A DNA stretch of 64,000 bases from Promicromonospora sp. AC04 (GTDB lineage Bacteria; Actinomycetota; Actinomycetes; Actinomycetales; Cellulomonadaceae): contig NZ_QBUG01000007.1 of NCBI RefSeq assembly GCF_003058225.1, positions 98,955-162,954 on the forward strand, read 5' to 3'. Numbering within the stretch: the first letter of the stretch is position 1; every line of letters begins with the position of its first letter. The position numbers were made by a program, and so were the translations under genes. Below are positions 22,740-32,634 of this stretch, piece after piece. The notes below the pieces were generated by a model. That model saw only the letters and a program-made list of their open reading frames with translations, did not search any database and was not told the origin of the DNA.

Positions 22740-23510
22740 TCAGCGGACCTCGATGCCCGCCGCGCGCATCGCGTCCTTGACCTGGCCCACCGTCAGCACG
22801 CCGAAGTGGAACACCGAGGCCGCGAGGACGGCGTCGGCGCCTGCCTTGGCCGCCTCGACGAAGTGCTCGGGCTTACCCGCCCCGCCGGACGCGACGAGCG
22901 GCACGTGCACACGCTCGCGCACGGCGTGCAGCATCTCCAGGTCGAAACCCGCTGTGGTGCCGTCCGCGTCCATCGAGTTGAGCAGGATCTCCCCCGCCCC
23001 CAGGGCGGCGGCCTTCTCGGCCCACTCCACGGCGTCGATCCCGGTTCCGCGCCGCCCGCCGTGCGTGGTGACCTCGTAGCCCGACGGCGTGGTGACCTCG
23101 CCGGTGACGCGGCGCGCGTCGACGCTCAGGGTCAGCACCTGCGAGCCGAACCGGCGGGCGATCTCGGAGATCAGCTCCGGGCGCGCGATGGCCGCCGTGT
23201 TCACGCCCACCTTGTCGGCGCCGGCCCGCAGCAGCCGGTCGACGTCGTCCGTCGAGCGCACGCCGCCGCCCACGGTGAGCGGCACGAACACCTGCTCGGC
23301 GGTGCGCCGCACCACGTCCACCATGGTCTCGCGGTCGCCCGACGACGCAGACACGTCCAGGAACGTGAGCTCGTCGGCGCCCTCGGCGTCGTACCGGCCG
23401 GCGAGCTCAACCGGGTCCCCGGCGTCACGCAGGTCGGCGAAGTTGACGCCCTTGACCACTCGGCCGGCGTCGACGTCCAGGCACGGGATCACGCGGATCG
23501 CGACGGACAT
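22740..23510 (-). CDS. hisF: Imidazole glycerol phosphate synthase cyclase subunit
   Basis: 256 residues, full length. Uses ammonia delivered by HisH to close the imidazole ring, releasing IGP and AICAR. The barrel shows [20 protein letters not shown] with the catalytic Asp, the [20 protein letters not shown] phosphate site, and [12 protein letters not shown] with the second catalytic Asp, then [18 protein letters not shown] 23510 shares ATGA with the stop of the FKBP lipoprotein. No hisH lies nearby, so the partner is encoded elsewhere. Confidence 0.97.
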   Translation of the reverse strand: MSVAIRVIPCLDVDAGRVVKGVNFADLRDAGDPVELAGRYDAEGADELTFLDVSASSGDRETMVDVVRRTAEQVFVPLTVGGGVRSTDDVDRLLRAGADKVGVNTAAIARPELISEIARRFGSQVLTLSVDARRVTGEVTTPSGYEVTTHGGRRGTGIDAVEWAEKAAALGAGEILLNSMDADGTTAGFDLEMLHAVRERVHVPLVASGGAGKPEHFVEAAKAGADAVLAASVFHFGVLTVGQVKDAMRAAGIEVR

Positions 23511-24448
23511 CAGCCCTCCTTCTTCTTCGGCTCTTCCTCGGCGACCGCCTTGTGCGCGTCGAGGATGTCGACCACGTACACCATTGTCTCGCCGGCCAGC
23601 CGGCTCTTGGTGTTGGCGTAGCCGTTCTGCGGCGGTACCACGAGCATCACCTGGGACCCGACCGTCTGCTCCAGGAGGCCCTGGTCCCAGCCCTCGACGA
23701 GCCTGCCGATCCCGATCTCGGCGGACTGCGGCGGCGTGCCCTCCGTCCACGTCGTGTCGACCACCGACCCGTCGCTCCAGCGCACGGCGGTGAACTCCAC
23801 GGTGAGGATCTGACCGGCCTGCACCTGCGGTCCGGTCCCCCGGATCAGCGGCTGCACCACCAGGTCCGGCGGCGGCTCGGCGCCCCGCGGGACGTCGACG
23901 GCCGGGGCGCCGAGGTCGTCGAGGCGCACCTGCGGCAGCTCCTTGCCCGGGGGCGCCTCCTCCGCGCCGGCCGCGCGCGCGGGCAGCACGTCCACCACCA
24001 GCAGCACGGGGACGCCGTCCTGCTCCTCCATGAGCGACAGGCGCGTGCCGACGCGCCTGCCCTCGAGCGCCTCGAAGAGGTGGTTGCCGAGCGACCGCTC
24101 GGTCATCGTGAACGCCGCGGGCGCGGTACGGAACGTGTTCTGCAGCTCGGTGCCGTCGCGGCCGTCCTGCGCGTAGAGGTTCAGCAGCACCGGGTCGTCG
24201 CGCTCCAGCACGTCGCCCGTGCCGGGCCAGACCATGCGCGAGCCGGGCTGCACCACGGCGAACGGCTTCTTGTACTCGAGCGTCGGCGGGGTCCCGCTCG
24301 TGCCCGTGACCTGCAACGGCGCCTGCGACGCCGACGACGTCGGTGCCGGGCCCACGTCCACCGGCAACGACGCCGGCGAGCACGCCGCCGTCACGATCAC
24401 CGCCGCCGCTGCCAGCGCACCGGCGATGACGCGTACCCAGGAACTCAC
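23510..24448 (-). CDS. FKBP-type peptidyl-prolyl isomerase lipoprotein
   Basis: 312 residues. A signal peptide ends in the lipobox VTAACS (Cys23), so the protein should be anchored outside the membrane after Lgt processing. The C-terminal ~110 residues are an FKBP domain: [19 protein letters not shown], then [20 protein letters not shown] and [10 protein letters not shown] less clear FKBP-like repeat spans residues 60-160. The tail EEEPKKKEG is charged. It probably folds exported proteins. Position next to the proteasome genes is a frequent actinobacterial arrangement. The start is GTG with GGGAGACT upstream. Confidence 0.9.
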   Translation of the reverse strand: MSSWVRVIAGALAAAAVIVTAACSPASLPVDVGPAPTSSASQAPLQVTGTSGTPPTLEYKKPFAVVQPGSRMVWPGTGDVLERDDPVLLNLYAQDGRDGTELQNTFRTAPAAFTMTERSLGNHLFEALEGRRVGTRLSLMEEQDGVPVLLVVDVLPARAAGAEEAPPGKELPQVRLDDLGAPAVDVPRGAEPPPDLVVQPLIRGTGPQVQAGQILTVEFTAVRWSDGSVVDTTWTEGTPPQSAEIGIGRLVEGWDQGLLEQTVGSQVMLVVPPQNGYANTKSRLAGETMVYVVDILDAHKAVAEEEPKKKEG

Positions 24449-24490
24449 CGGAAGAGTCTCCCATGACGCGGCAGTGCCCCCGGAACGACG

Positions 24491-24528
24491 GTGCCCCGGA
24501 ATCGACCGGGCGGCCGGTTCCGGGGCAC
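24491..24528 (-). terminator. Hairpin terminator after pafA
   Basis: GTGCCCCGGAA and GTTCCGGGGCAC-type arms (11 bp perfect) around a 16-nt loop that itself contains CCGG/CCGG. It is located between the pafA stop and the FKBP start. Confidence 0.65.
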
Positions 24529-24538
24529 CATCCAGGTG

Positions 24539-25900
24539 TCACATGCTCTCGATGAGGCGCTCCACCCGGTCGTCCACGCTCTTGAACGGGTCCTTGCACA
24601 GCACCGTGCGCTGCGCCTGGTCGTTCAGCTTGAGGTGCACCCAGTCCACCGTGTAGTCGCGCCGCGCCTCCTGCGCCGCCCGCACGAAGTCGCCGCGCAG
24701 CTTGGCCCGGGTGGTCTGCGGCGGCAGGGCCGTCGACTCGAAGACCTCCAGGTCCGTCGTGACCCGCTCCACCATCCCGCGCGCCGCGAGCAGGTTGTAC
24801 AGCCCCTCCGTGCGGGAGATGTCGTGGTAGGCGAGGTCGAGCCGGGCGATGCGCGGGTCGTCGAGCCCCAGGTCGTGCTTCTCCTGGTACCGCTTGATGA
24901 GCTTCAGCTTGATGACCCAGTCCAGCTCGCGGTCCACGAGCGACAGGTTCTCCGCCTCCAGGGCTCGCAGCCCGCGCTCCCACAGGTCGAGCACCTGCTT
25001 GACCACGGGCGTGACCTCGAGGTTGGCCTCCACGAGCTCGCGTGCGCGCTCGTAGTACTCCGACTGGATCTCGATCGCCGTCATGGTCCGGCCGTTGGCC
25101 AGCGTCACTGCGTGCTTGCCGGTGCGGTCGTGGCTGATCTCCCGGATGGCGCGGATCGGGTTCTCCAGCGAGAGGTCCCGCATCGGGACGCCCGCCTCGA
25201 CGAGGCGCAGCACCAGGTCGGTGGTGCCCACCTTCAGCATGGTGGTGGGCTCCGCCATCGACGAGTCGCCCACGATGACGTGCAGCCGGCGGTACAGCTC
25301 GGCGTCCGCGTGCGGCTCGTCGCGCGTGTTGATGATCGGCCGCGACCGCGTAGTGGCGCTGGAGACCGCCTCCCAGATGTGGTCCGCACGCTGCGAGAGG
25401 CAGAACACCGCACCCCGCGGCGTCGAGAGCACCTTGCCCGCTCCGACCAGGATCTGGCGGGTGATCAGGAACGGCACGAGCACGTCGGACAGCCGCGAGA
25501 AGTCACCCGACCGCCGCACCAGGTAGTTCTCGTGACACCCGTAGGAGTTGCCCGCCGAGTCGGTGTTGTTCTTGAACAGGTGGATGCGGCCCGGCAGGTC
25601 CTCGTGCTCGAGGCGCTGCTGCGCGTCGGCCACGAGGCCCTCCAGGATGCGTTCCCCGCCCCGGTCGTACGAGACGAGCTGGCGCACGTCGTCGCACTCC
25701 GCCGTCGCGTACTCCGGGTGCGAGCCCACGTCGAGGTAGAGGCGGGAGCCGTTTCTCAGGAACACGTTCGAGGAACGGCCCCACGCCACCACCTTCCGGA
25801 ACAGGTAGCGGGCGACCTCGTCTGCCGACAGGCCACGCCCGTCGTCGGCAGCGCACGTGACCCCGTACTCGGTCTCGAGACCGAAGATCCTGCGGTCCAT
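24539..25900 (-). CDS. pafA: Pup--protein ligase
   Basis: 453 residues. Activates the Pup C-terminal glutamate with ATP and joins it to substrate lysines. It begins [14 protein letters not shown], the carboxylate-amine-ligase-like opening with a Mg-binding Glu, and has the catalytic Asp57 in [31 protein letters not shown] and NTRDEPHAD are family hallmarks. A paralogue, dop, lies 2 kb upstream. The GGGGAGGGGAAGTCC ribosome site precedes the ATG. The gene lies 32 bp downstream of prcA and probably belongs to the same transcript. Confidence 0.97.
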   Translation of the reverse strand: MDRRIFGLETEYGVTCAADDGRGLSADEVARYLFRKVVAWGRSSNVFLRNGSRLYLDVGSHPEYATAECDDVRQLVSYDRGGERILEGLVADAQQRLEHEDLPGRIHLFKNNTDSAGNSYGCHENYLVRRSGDFSRLSDVLVPFLITRQILVGAGKVLSTPRGAVFCLSQRADHIWEAVSSATTRSRPIINTRDEPHADAELYRRLHVIVGDSSMAEPTTMLKVGTTDLVLRLVEAGVPMRDLSLENPIRAIREISHDRTGKHAVTLANGRTMTAIEIQSEYYERARELVEANLEVTPVVKQVLDLWERGLRALEAENLSLVDRELDWVIKLKLIKRYQEKHDLGLDDPRIARLDLAYHDISRTEGLYNLLAARGMVERVTTDLEVFESTALPPQTTRAKLRGDFVRAAQEARRDYTVDWVHLKLNDQAQRTVLCKDPFKSVDDRVERLIESM

Positions 25901-25932
25901 GGACTTCCCCTCCCCGTTCGCGGAATGTGCTG

Positions 25933-26877
25933 CTAGTGGTCGGTGCCGGACGTCGGGCCGGAAGCCTCCGGTCCTTCGTCAGGCTTCTCCTCGGTCGGGG
26001 ACTCCTCGGTCGGGGATTCGTCGGTAGCGGTCTCTTCGGTGGTCTCGTCGGTGGCGGTCACGTCCGTGGTGGTCTCGTCGATGATCTCGTCGACAGCCGC
26101 CTCGTCGAGGGCGGCCCCAGGTGCGGTCTCACCCTCGCCGGCCGCCTCAGGGTCCGGCTTCGCGTCGTCCGACGGCGCCTCCGCGCCGTCGGCCAGCAGG
26201 TCGGCAAGGACCTGCCGGGTCAGCCGCCGGAACGCGCGCCGCGGCCGGTCGCGCTCCAGCACCGCCACCTCGAGCTGGGCTGCCTCGATGGTGCGCGACG
26301 ACGAGCCGTCGCCCGACCCGAGCGCCGCCACGGCGAGCCGCAGCGCCTCCCCCAGCGTCAGGTCCGCGCGCCAGCCCTCCTTGACGCGCCGGCCGAGCTG
26401 CTCGGCCTGGCCGCCCATGACGACGAAGCCGTGCTCGTCGGCCACGGTGCCGTCGTAGGTGAGCCGGTAGATCTGGTCGTCCGCGGCGTCGGCACCCACC
26501 TCGGCGACGACGATCTCCACCTCGAGCGGCTTGGACTCGGTGATGAACACGGTGCCGAGCGTCTGCGCGTACGCGTTCGCCAGGCCCCGCGCCGTCACGT
26601 CGGAGCGGTCGTAGGAGTACCCGCGCATGTCGGCGTACCGCACGCCGGCCACCCGCAGATTCTCGAACTCGTTGTACTTGCCGACGGCCGCAAACGCGAT
26701 GCGGTCGTAGATCTCCGAGATCTTGTGCAGCGCCCGCGAGGGGTTCTCCGTGGCGAAGGCGATCCCGCCGTCGTAGGCCAGCACCACCACGGACCGGCCG
26801 CGGGCGATGCCCTTGCGGGCGAAGTCCGCCCGGTCCTTCATCAGCTGCTCGGGCGAGACGTAGAACGGCATGTTCAT
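25933..26877 (-). CDS. prcA: 20S proteasome alpha subunit with long acidic tail
   Basis: 314 residues; about 245 are the usual length. Forms the outer gating rings of the proteasome core. The N-terminal gate [20 protein letters not shown] and the alpha-type fold ([19 protein letters not shown]) are clear. After about residue 235 comes a ~70-residue Asp/Glu/Thr-rich disordered tail ending TSGTDH, with ESPTE pentads encoded by 15-bp repeats. PrcA C-termini lie on the outside of the barrel, so the tail may touch regulators; this is inference. ATG overlaps the prcB stop (ATGA), ensuring equal synthesis. Confidence 0.95.
   Translation of the reverse strand: MNMPFYVSPEQLMKDRADFARKGIARGRSVVVLAYDGGIAFATENPSRALHKISEIYDRIAFAAVGKYNEFENLRVAGVRYADMRGYSYDRSDVTARGLANAYAQTLGTVFITESKPLEVEIVVAEVGADAADDQIYRLTYDGTVADEHGFVVMGGQAEQLGRRVKEGWRADLTLGEALRLAVAALGSGDGSSSRTIEAAQLEVAVLERDRPRRAFRRLTRQVLADLLADGAEAPSDDAKPDPEAAGEGETAPGAALDEAAVDEIIDETTTDVTATDETTEETATDESPTEESPTEEKPDEGPEASGPTSGTDH
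25987..26046 (-). repeat. 15-bp repeats in the prcA tail
   Basis: Two identical 15-bp units CTCCTCGGTCGGGGA (plus strand) follow each other, then two related copies. They encode SPTEE-type pentads in the acidic tail. Confidence 0.7.
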
Positions 26878-27719
26878 GCTATCGACCCCCTCTCACGACG
26901 CTGCGCCACGATCTGCTCCGCCGCGCGGGCGATCTCCGCGTCCTCGATGCGCTGGTAGCCGTCCACCGACACGGTCGCGACCACCGGGTAGATGCCGCGC
27001 ACCGTGTCTGGGCCGCCCGTGGCCGAGTCATCGTCCGCGGCGTCGTACAGCGCCTCGACCGCGACCTGGACCGCGGCCTCCGCGTCCATCCCCCGGCGCC
27101 AAAGCTTCTTCAGGGCGCCCCGCGCGAAGATCGAGCCCGAGCCCACGCCGTGGTGCTCGTGCTCCTCGTACCGGCCGCCGGTGGCGTCGTAGCTGAAGAT
27201 CCGGCCGGTGTCCTTGTCCAGGTCGTAGCCCGCGAACAGCGGCACGACCGCCAGCCCCTGCATCGCCATGGCCAGGTTGCCACGCAGCATCGTGGCCAGG
27301 CGGTTCGCCTTGCCCGTGAGCGACAGCAGCGAACCCTCGATCTTCTCGTAGTGCTCGAGCTCGAGCTGGAAGAGCCGCACCAGCTCCAGCCCGATGCCCG
27401 CGGAGCCGGCGATGCCGACCGCCGAGTACTCGTCCGCCGGGAACACCTTCTCGATGCTGCGGCTGGCGATCATGGGCCCGGCGGTCGCGCGACGGTCACC
27501 CGCCAGTAGGACGCCGCCGTCGAAGGTCAGGGCCACGATCGTGGTTGCGTGCGGGGACAGGGTCGCCGGGTCGGTCACGCCCGCGGGCATGGTCCGGTTC
27601 CCGGGCAGCCGGTCGGGGGCGTGCTCGGCCAGGAAGTCCACGAAGGACGACGATCCCGGACGCAGGAAGGCGTCCGGGAGTCGTCCTGTGGTGCGGTCTG
27701 CGCTCAGGTCACTGCCCAC
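26874..27719 (-). CDS. prcB: 20S proteasome beta subunit
   Basis: 281 residues from GTG 27719; GTG 27737 would add six residues. Catalytic subunit of the proteasome core. A ~58-residue propeptide, including [19 protein letters not shown], precedes the cleavage point in [10 protein letters not shown], where the first Thr becomes the N-terminal nucleophile. The motif [14 protein letters not shown] follows with the active-site Asp. Near the C-terminus [20 protein letters not shown] is a strong PrcB hallmark. The start region overlaps the pup stop, so translation is coupled, and the stop overlaps prcA. Confidence 0.96.
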   Translation of the reverse strand: MGSDLSADRTTGRLPDAFLRPGSSSFVDFLAEHAPDRLPGNRTMPAGVTDPATLSPHATTIVALTFDGGVLLAGDRRATAGPMIASRSIEKVFPADEYSAVGIAGSAGIGLELVRLFQLELEHYEKIEGSLLSLTGKANRLATMLRGNLAMAMQGLAVVPLFAGYDLDKDTGRIFSYDATGGRYEEHEHHGVGSGSIFARGALKKLWRRGMDAEAAVQVAVEALYDAADDDSATGGPDTVRGIYPVVATVSVDGYQRIEDAEIARAAEQIVAQRRERGSIA

Positions 27720-27906
27720 CCTTCTGGACGAATCCACGAACGAACGACTCGGCGTTGCTCTCGAGCACCTCGTCGATCTCCTCGAGCAGGGCGTCGACCT
27801 CGTCGTCGTCCTTCTGCGCTGCCGCAGCGGCGGGCGCCGGAGTCTCGGCGTCGTCGTCGGGAGTGCGGTCCTCGTGTGACGGGTTGATTTGATCCTGACC
27901 GGCCAT
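27709..27906 (-). CDS. pup: Prokaryotic ubiquitin-like protein Pup
   Basis: 65 residues. Intrinsically disordered protein tag for proteasomal degradation. Acidic N-terminal half, then the helix-forming segment [19 protein letters not shown] that the ARC coiled coils bind, then [12 protein letters not shown]. The C-terminal residue is Gln, so Dop must deamidate it to Glu before PafA can use it. A perfect AGGAGG lies 6 nt before the ATG. Confidence 0.98.
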   Translation of the reverse strand: MAGQDQINPSHEDRTPDDDAETPAPAAAAAQKDDDEVDALLEEIDEVLESNAESFVRGFVQKGGQ

Positions 27907-28003
27907 GATCGCCTCCTGGTGTTTCTCTGACGTAGTGCTGGTCTCGAAGCCTAGGCCCTGACCCTTAGATAGTGACCCTAGGCGGTGACACTGACATCGA
28001 CTG

Positions 28004-29680
28004 TCACCTCCTTCCGGAGAGTCCCGCGAGCAGGGCCGCGGCGTCGGGGCTCGCGTCGAGCAGCGCGCCGATGTGGCGCCGCGTGCCCCTGGTCGGGTCG
28101 AGCATCGGCACGCGCTGCAGGGCCTGGGCGCCGTCGACGTCGAAGATCACGGAGTCCCAGCTCGCCGCCGAGATCTGGCTCCCGTAGCGCGCCATCACCT
28201 CGCCCCGGAAGTAGGCGCGCGTGTCGGTCGGCGGGTGCTGTACCGCCCGCGCGACGCTCTCCTCGTCGACGATGCGGTCCACGGCACCCTTGGCGAGCAG
28301 CCGGTGGTAGATGCCGCGCTCGGGGCGCACGTCCGACCACTGCAGGTCCATGGCGTGCAGCCGCGGGTGGTCCCAGTCCAGGTTGTCGCGCGAGCGCAGG
28401 CGGTCCAGCAGGCGCAGCTTGGCGATCCACTCCACCTCGCGCGCGCAGCCGGCCGGGTCGGTGCCGAGCCGCTCGACGACGGACGCCCAGCGGTCCAGCA
28501 CGGCGTCCGACTCCGGGTCCGTGCCGAGCACCTTGAGAGACCGGCGCACGACGTCGACGACCTCGCCCTGGACCTCCAGCGCGGTCATGGTCCGGCCGTC
28601 CGCGAGATCGAGGGGCGCGGTCAGGTCGAGGTCGCGCGAGACCTTCTGCACGTCGCTCACCGGGGCCGCCAGCCGGAGGGCACCGAGCTCGGTGCGCGCG
28701 TCCACCCCGGCCTCGGCCAGGTCGTCCAGGTGCTCCAGCACCCACAGGACCAGCGACGTCGTGCCCGTCTTGAGGTAGGTGGGCACCTCCATCAGGTTGG
28801 CGTCCCCGAGGATCAGGTGCAGGCGGCGCCACCGCTGCCGGTCGGCGTGCGGCTCGTCGCGCGTGTTGACGATGGGGCGGCGCAGCGTGGTCTCCAGGCC
28901 GATCTCGGCCTCGATGTAGTCGGCGCGCTGCGAGATCTGGAAGCCGGCAGTGCCGCTCGTCGCGCCGAGGCCGACGCGGCCGGAGCCGGTGAACACCTGC
29001 CGCGTGACGAGGAACGACGTGATGAGCTCAGCGAGCGTGGTGAACGGCAGCGCCCGGTCCACGAGGTAGTTCTCGTGGGTGCCGTAGCTGGCGCCCTTCC
29101 CGTCCACGTTGTTCTTGTAGAGCACGACCTCGCTGCCGGGGAAGCTCGCCAGCTCCCGCAGGGCGGCGAGCATCACCCGCTCCCCCGCGACGTCCCAGCG
29201 CACGAGGTCCTCCGGGGTCATCACCTCGGGCGAGGAGTACTCGGGGTGGGCGTGGTCCACGTAGAGGCGGGCGCCGTTCGTGAGGATCACGTTCGCGGCG
29301 CTCGGGTCGTCGTACTCCTCGGTGGCCGGCCGCTCCACCTCCTGCGTCGACCCCGGACGACGCCTGCGGCCCGGCAGGCCGGGCTCCACCACGGGCACCT
29401 GCCCGGTGACGGGGCCGGACGGCGCGGGCAGCGCCGGGTCGTCGGTCAGCATCGACGGCTGCGCGGAGGCGCGGTCGAGGTGGAACCCGCGTGCGTCCTG
29501 CAGCGGGTCCTCGTCGTCGTAGTCCCAGCGCGCTTTGCCACCCGCACCCTCGGCGCGCGTGGAGATGGCCCGGTAGGTCGTCACCACCTGGCTCGACAGC
29601 AGCATGGGGTTGGCCAGGGGCCGGCCAGGCTGCAGTACTCCGTACTCGGTCTCTATGCCCATCACACGACGCGCGCTCAC
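28004..29680 (-). CDS. dop: Pup deamidase/depupylase
   Basis: 558 residues. Deamidates Pup's C-terminal Gln and removes Pup from substrates. It opens VMGIETEYGVLQPG and has the catalytic Asp in ARLYVDHAHPEYS, plus [27 protein letters not shown] and the end PPTDTRAYFRGEVM. Compared with the mycobacterial protein, the Dop-loop region (about residues 85-125) is enlarged by a Pro/Gly/Arg-rich insertion. I chose GTG 29680 because a TAGGGT hexamer lies 7 nt upstream; GTG 29686 and ATG 29662 are alternatives. The 97 bp to pup contain small inverted repeats but no clear terminator. Confidence 0.95.
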   Translation of the reverse strand: MSARRVMGIETEYGVLQPGRPLANPMLLSSQVVTTYRAISTRAEGAGGKARWDYDDEDPLQDARGFHLDRASAQPSMLTDDPALPAPSGPVTGQVPVVEPGLPGRRRRPGSTQEVERPATEEYDDPSAANVILTNGARLYVDHAHPEYSSPEVMTPEDLVRWDVAGERVMLAALRELASFPGSEVVLYKNNVDGKGASYGTHENYLVDRALPFTTLAELITSFLVTRQVFTGSGRVGLGATSGTAGFQISQRADYIEAEIGLETTLRRPIVNTRDEPHADRQRWRRLHLILGDANLMEVPTYLKTGTTSLVLWVLEHLDDLAEAGVDARTELGALRLAAPVSDVQKVSRDLDLTAPLDLADGRTMTALEVQGEVVDVVRRSLKVLGTDPESDAVLDRWASVVERLGTDPAGCAREVEWIAKLRLLDRLRSRDNLDWDHPRLHAMDLQWSDVRPERGIYHRLLAKGAVDRIVDEESVARAVQHPPTDTRAYFRGEVMARYGSQISAASWDSVIFDVDGAQALQRVPMLDPTRGTRRHIGALLDASPDAAALLAGLSGRR

Positions 29681-29687
29681 GTTCACC

Positions 29688-29693
29688 ACCCTA
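29688..29693 (-). promoter_or_regulatory. Candidate -10 element of dop (TAGGGT)
   Basis: Identical hexamer to those before the RecB-like nuclease and PAC2 genes, 7 nt before GTG 29680; suggests a leaderless dop transcript. Confidence 0.5.
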
Positions 29694-29715
29694 TGCCGGA
29701 GTAGTCCCGTTGGTC

Positions 29716-29751
29716 GGGCAGGTCCGCGCCCATGCACGCGGACCTGCCCGG
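29716..29751 (-). terminator. Hairpin terminator after arc
   Basis: Perfect 14-bp stem CGGGCAGGTCCGCG/CGCGGACCTGCCCG with an 8-nt loop, 9 bp past the arc stop and upstream of dop. Confidence 0.7.
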
Positions 29752-29759
29752 GTGTGCGA

Positions 29760-31421
29760 TCAGAGGTACTGGCCGGTGTTCTGGACGGTGTCGATGGTGC
29801 GGGGCGTGGCGCCCTCGCCCTTCTTCTGGACGATGGTGCGGATGAAGACGATGCGCTCGCCCTTCTTGCCGCTGATGCGCGCCCAGTCGTCGGGGTTGGT
29901 CGTGTTCGGCAGGTCCTCGTTCTCCTTGAACTCGTCGACGCACGCGGTCAGCAGGTGCTCCACGCGGATGCCCTTCTGCCCCGAGGCCAGGAAGTCCTTG
30001 ATCGCGTTCTTCTTGGCCCGGTCGACCACGTTCTGGATCATGGCGCCCGAGTTGAAGTCCTTGAAGAACAAGGTCTCCTTGTCCCCGGACGCGTACGTGA
30101 CCTCGAGGAACTGGTTCTCCTCGTCCTCGGAGTACATGCGCTCCACCACCGAGGTGATCATGCCGTCGAGGGCCTCGGCCATGTTGTTCCCGTACTCGTC
30201 CAGGTCGTCCGAGTGGATCGGCAGGTCCTTGGTGAGGTACTTGCCGAAGATCTCCTTGGCTCCCTCCGCGTCGGGCCGCTCGATCTTGATCTTCACGTCG
30301 AGGCGTCCCGGGCGCAGGATCGCCGGGTCGATCATGTCCTCGCGGTTGGAGGCACCGATGACTATGACGTTGTCGAGCCGCTCCACGCCGTCGATCTCGG
30401 CGAGGAGCTGCGGGACGATGGTGGTCTCCACGTCGGAGGAGAGGCCCGTGCCGCGGGTGCGGAACAGCGACTCCATCTCGTCGAAGAAGACGACGACGGG
30501 CATGCCCTGGCTGGCCTTCTCCCGGGCACGGGCGAAGATCAGGCGGATGTGCCGCTCGGTCTCACCGACGTACTTGTTGAGCAGCTCCGGGCCCTTGACG
30601 TTGAGGAAGAAGCTCTTCATCCCGGGGTCGCCCCCGTTGGCGCGGGCAACCATCCCGGCCAGGGAGTGTGCCACCGCCTTGGCGATGAGCGTCTTGCCGC
30701 AGCCGGGCGGGCCGTACAGGAGCACGCCCTTGGGCGGGCGCAGCCCGTGCTCGCGGAACAGGTCGGGGTGCGCGAACGGCAGCTCGACCGCGTCCCGGAT
30801 CGCCTCGATCTGCGGCCCGAGCCCACCGATGTCCTCGTACTCGATGTCCGGGACCTCTTCGAGGACCAGCTCCTCGACCTCGGACTTGGGCACGATCTCG
30901 AACACGAAGCCGCTGCGCGTGTCGACAGTGAGGGAGTCCCCCACCCGCAGCGGGACGTCCATCACCGAGCCGGCGAGGCGCACGACGCGCTCCTCGTCCG
31001 CCCGGCCGACCACGAGCACACGGTCACCGCCGAGCATCTCCTTGACGGTCACCAGCTCACCCGTGCGCTCGTACTCGCCCGCGCCGACCACCGTCATGGC
31101 CTCGTTGAGCTTGACCTCCTGGCCGGGGCTCAGCCGGGTGACGTCCAGGCTGGGGCTCGCGGACACATGCATCTTGCGGCCGGCGGACGAGATGTCCACG
31201 GATCCGTCGGCGTGCGCCCCCAGGAACACGGCGTACGTGCCCGGCGGCTTGGCGAGATCGTCGAGCTGTTTCTTCAGCTCGACGATCTGATCGCGCGCCG
31301 CGCGGAGTGCTTCCGCGAGACGCTCGTTCTTTGCTGAGAGGAGGGCAATCTGGCGCTCGTAGTCGCGGTTCGGCAAAGACTCATGCTCGGGATGGTTGTA
31401 TCCTGACGTGTTCTCGGTCAT
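29760..31421 (-). CDS. arc: Proteasome-associated AAA+ ATPase (ARC/Mpa)
   Basis: 553 residues. Hexameric unfoldase that recognises Pup and feeds substrates into the proteasome. Order: N-terminal coiled coil (about residues 18-60, [20 protein letters not shown]), two OB folds, then the AAA+ domain with Walker A GPPGCGKT, Walker [11 protein letters not shown] and the arginine-rich [17 protein letters not shown]. The C-terminus ends GQYL, the tail that docks into PrcA pockets. ATG 31421 has GAGAGGGGATG-type Shine-Dalgarno sequence upstream. It is transcribed separately from dop. Confidence 0.97.
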   Translation of the reverse strand: MTENTSGYNHPEHESLPNRDYERQIALLSAKNERLAEALRAARDQIVELKKQLDDLAKPPGTYAVFLGAHADGSVDISSAGRKMHVSASPSLDVTRLSPGQEVKLNEAMTVVGAGEYERTGELVTVKEMLGGDRVLVVGRADEERVVRLAGSVMDVPLRVGDSLTVDTRSGFVFEIVPKSEVEELVLEEVPDIEYEDIGGLGPQIEAIRDAVELPFAHPDLFREHGLRPPKGVLLYGPPGCGKTLIAKAVAHSLAGMVARANGGDPGMKSFFLNVKGPELLNKYVGETERHIRLIFARAREKASQGMPVVVFFDEMESLFRTRGTGLSSDVETTIVPQLLAEIDGVERLDNVIVIGASNREDMIDPAILRPGRLDVKIKIERPDAEGAKEIFGKYLTKDLPIHSDDLDEYGNNMAEALDGMITSVVERMYSEDEENQFLEVTYASGDKETLFFKDFNSGAMIQNVVDRAKKNAIKDFLASGQKGIRVEHLLTACVDEFKENEDLPNTTNPDDWARISGKKGERIVFIRTIVQKKGEGATPRTIDTVQNTGQYL

Positions 31422-31562
31422 GACATCCCCTCTCGTAGGGCCCGGGAGGCGACCATACGATGCAAACGCCTCCGAGAACAGCACTCTAAGCACAGTCACC
31501 GACACACCAGAAGTAAGAACACCCGTTTGAGACGTGCGGGGTACTCGATCGTTACAGCCCGT

Positions 31563-32576
31563 TCACGCAGGCGGGGTGTTGGCGTCCTCCGGCGCAACGC
31601 CAAGGTCACGTCGCACCTTGCGGATCTTCTTGTCGGACACGGCCCGCTCCCCGAGCTCCTCCGGCGACCACTCCGCCTCGGCCGTCACGGGGTACGCACC
31701 CTTGGCAGGACGCCGTTTCCGCTCGGGTGCGGTGACGCCGTCGGCCATCCGGCGCGCGATGATGAGGAAGCCCGTGTGCCCGATCATCCGGTGCTCGGGA
31801 CGCACGGCCAGACCCTCGAGGTGCCACCCGCGCATCATGGTCTCGAAGGCCGCCGGCTCGGTGAACCGACCATCGGCACGGAGGTCTTCTGCTGTGCGCG
31901 AAAGTTGGGTGGTGGTGGCCACATAGCAGACGACGACCCCGCCCGGAGCGAGCGCGTACGCGACGGCGTCGACGTTCTCCCACGGCGCGAGCATGTCCAG
32001 GACCACCCGGTCGACCGAGCCCGGCTCCATGACCACGGGCAGCACGTCGGCGAGGTCGCCCACCGACAGGTCCCACGCCGGGTGCGGCCCGCCGAAAAAG
32101 GTCTCGACGTTGCCCTGCGCGATCGCCGCGAAGTCCTCGCGCCGCTCGATCGAGTGCACGTGCCCGGCGTCGCCGACGGCGCGCAGCAGGGACATCGTCA
32201 GCGCGCCGGAGCCGACGCCGGCCTCGACGACCCGGGCGCCCGGGTAGATGTCGGCCATGGCGACGATCTGTGCGGCGTCCTTCGGGTAGACGACGGCGGC
32301 GCCCCGCGGCATCGACAGGACGTAGTCGGCCAGCAGGGGGCGCAGCGCCAGGTACTCGATCTCGGCGGTGTTGCGGACCACCGAGCCCTCGGGCTGCCCG
32401 ATGATCTGCTCGTGCTTGAAGTAGCCCTTGTGCGTGTGGAAGGTCCCGCCGGGCTGCAGCGTGATCGTGTGCAGACGACCCTTGGGGTCGGTCAGCTGGA
32501 CCTTGTCGCCCACGCGGAACGGGCCGCGGCGCAGCTCGGCGCCGGTGGCGGTAGGGGTATCGGTGGGTGTGGTCAC
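31563..32576 (-). CDS. trmI: tRNA (adenine-N1)-methyltransferase TrmI
   Basis: 337 residues. SAM-dependent methylation of A58 in the T-loop of tRNAs. The N-terminal barrel has GPFRVGDKVQLTDPKGR; the methyltransferase core has IYPGARVVEAGVGSGALTM (SAM motif I), HSIERREDFA, and VDRVVLDMLAPW. A Lys/Arg-rich C-terminal extension follows the catalytic domain. Its neighbours arc and the RecB-like nuclease are the same as in Mycobacterium. The start is GTG with a TAGACT hexamer 8 nt upstream and no Shine-Dalgarno. Confidence 0.95.
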   Translation of the reverse strand: MTTPTDTPTATGAELRRGPFRVGDKVQLTDPKGRLHTITLQPGGTFHTHKGYFKHEQIIGQPEGSVVRNTAEIEYLALRPLLADYVLSMPRGAAVVYPKDAAQIVAMADIYPGARVVEAGVGSGALTMSLLRAVGDAGHVHSIERREDFAAIAQGNVETFFGGPHPAWDLSVGDLADVLPVVMEPGSVDRVVLDMLAPWENVDAVAYALAPGGVVVCYVATTTQLSRTAEDLRADGRFTEPAAFETMMRGWHLEGLAVRPEHRMIGHTGFLIIARRMADGVTAPERKRRPAKGAYPVTAEAEWSPEELGERAVSDKKIRKVRRDLGVAPEDANTPPA

Positions 32577-32584
32577 GACCGACC

Positions 32585-32590
32585 AGTCTA
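32585..32590 (-). promoter_or_regulatory. Candidate -10 element of trmI (TAGACT)
   Basis: TANNNT 8 nt before the trmI GTG, with no ribosome site between. Confidence 0.45.
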
Positions 32591-32634
32591 GGTGCAGGCC
32601 CGGTGGCCCGCGTGCGCCGGCGAGGTGCCGGAGG

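Noticed and set aside
27907..28003. Terminator between dop and pup
   Set aside because: Only short inverted repeats (CCTAGG, GGTGACA/TGTCACC) with long loops; not convincing.
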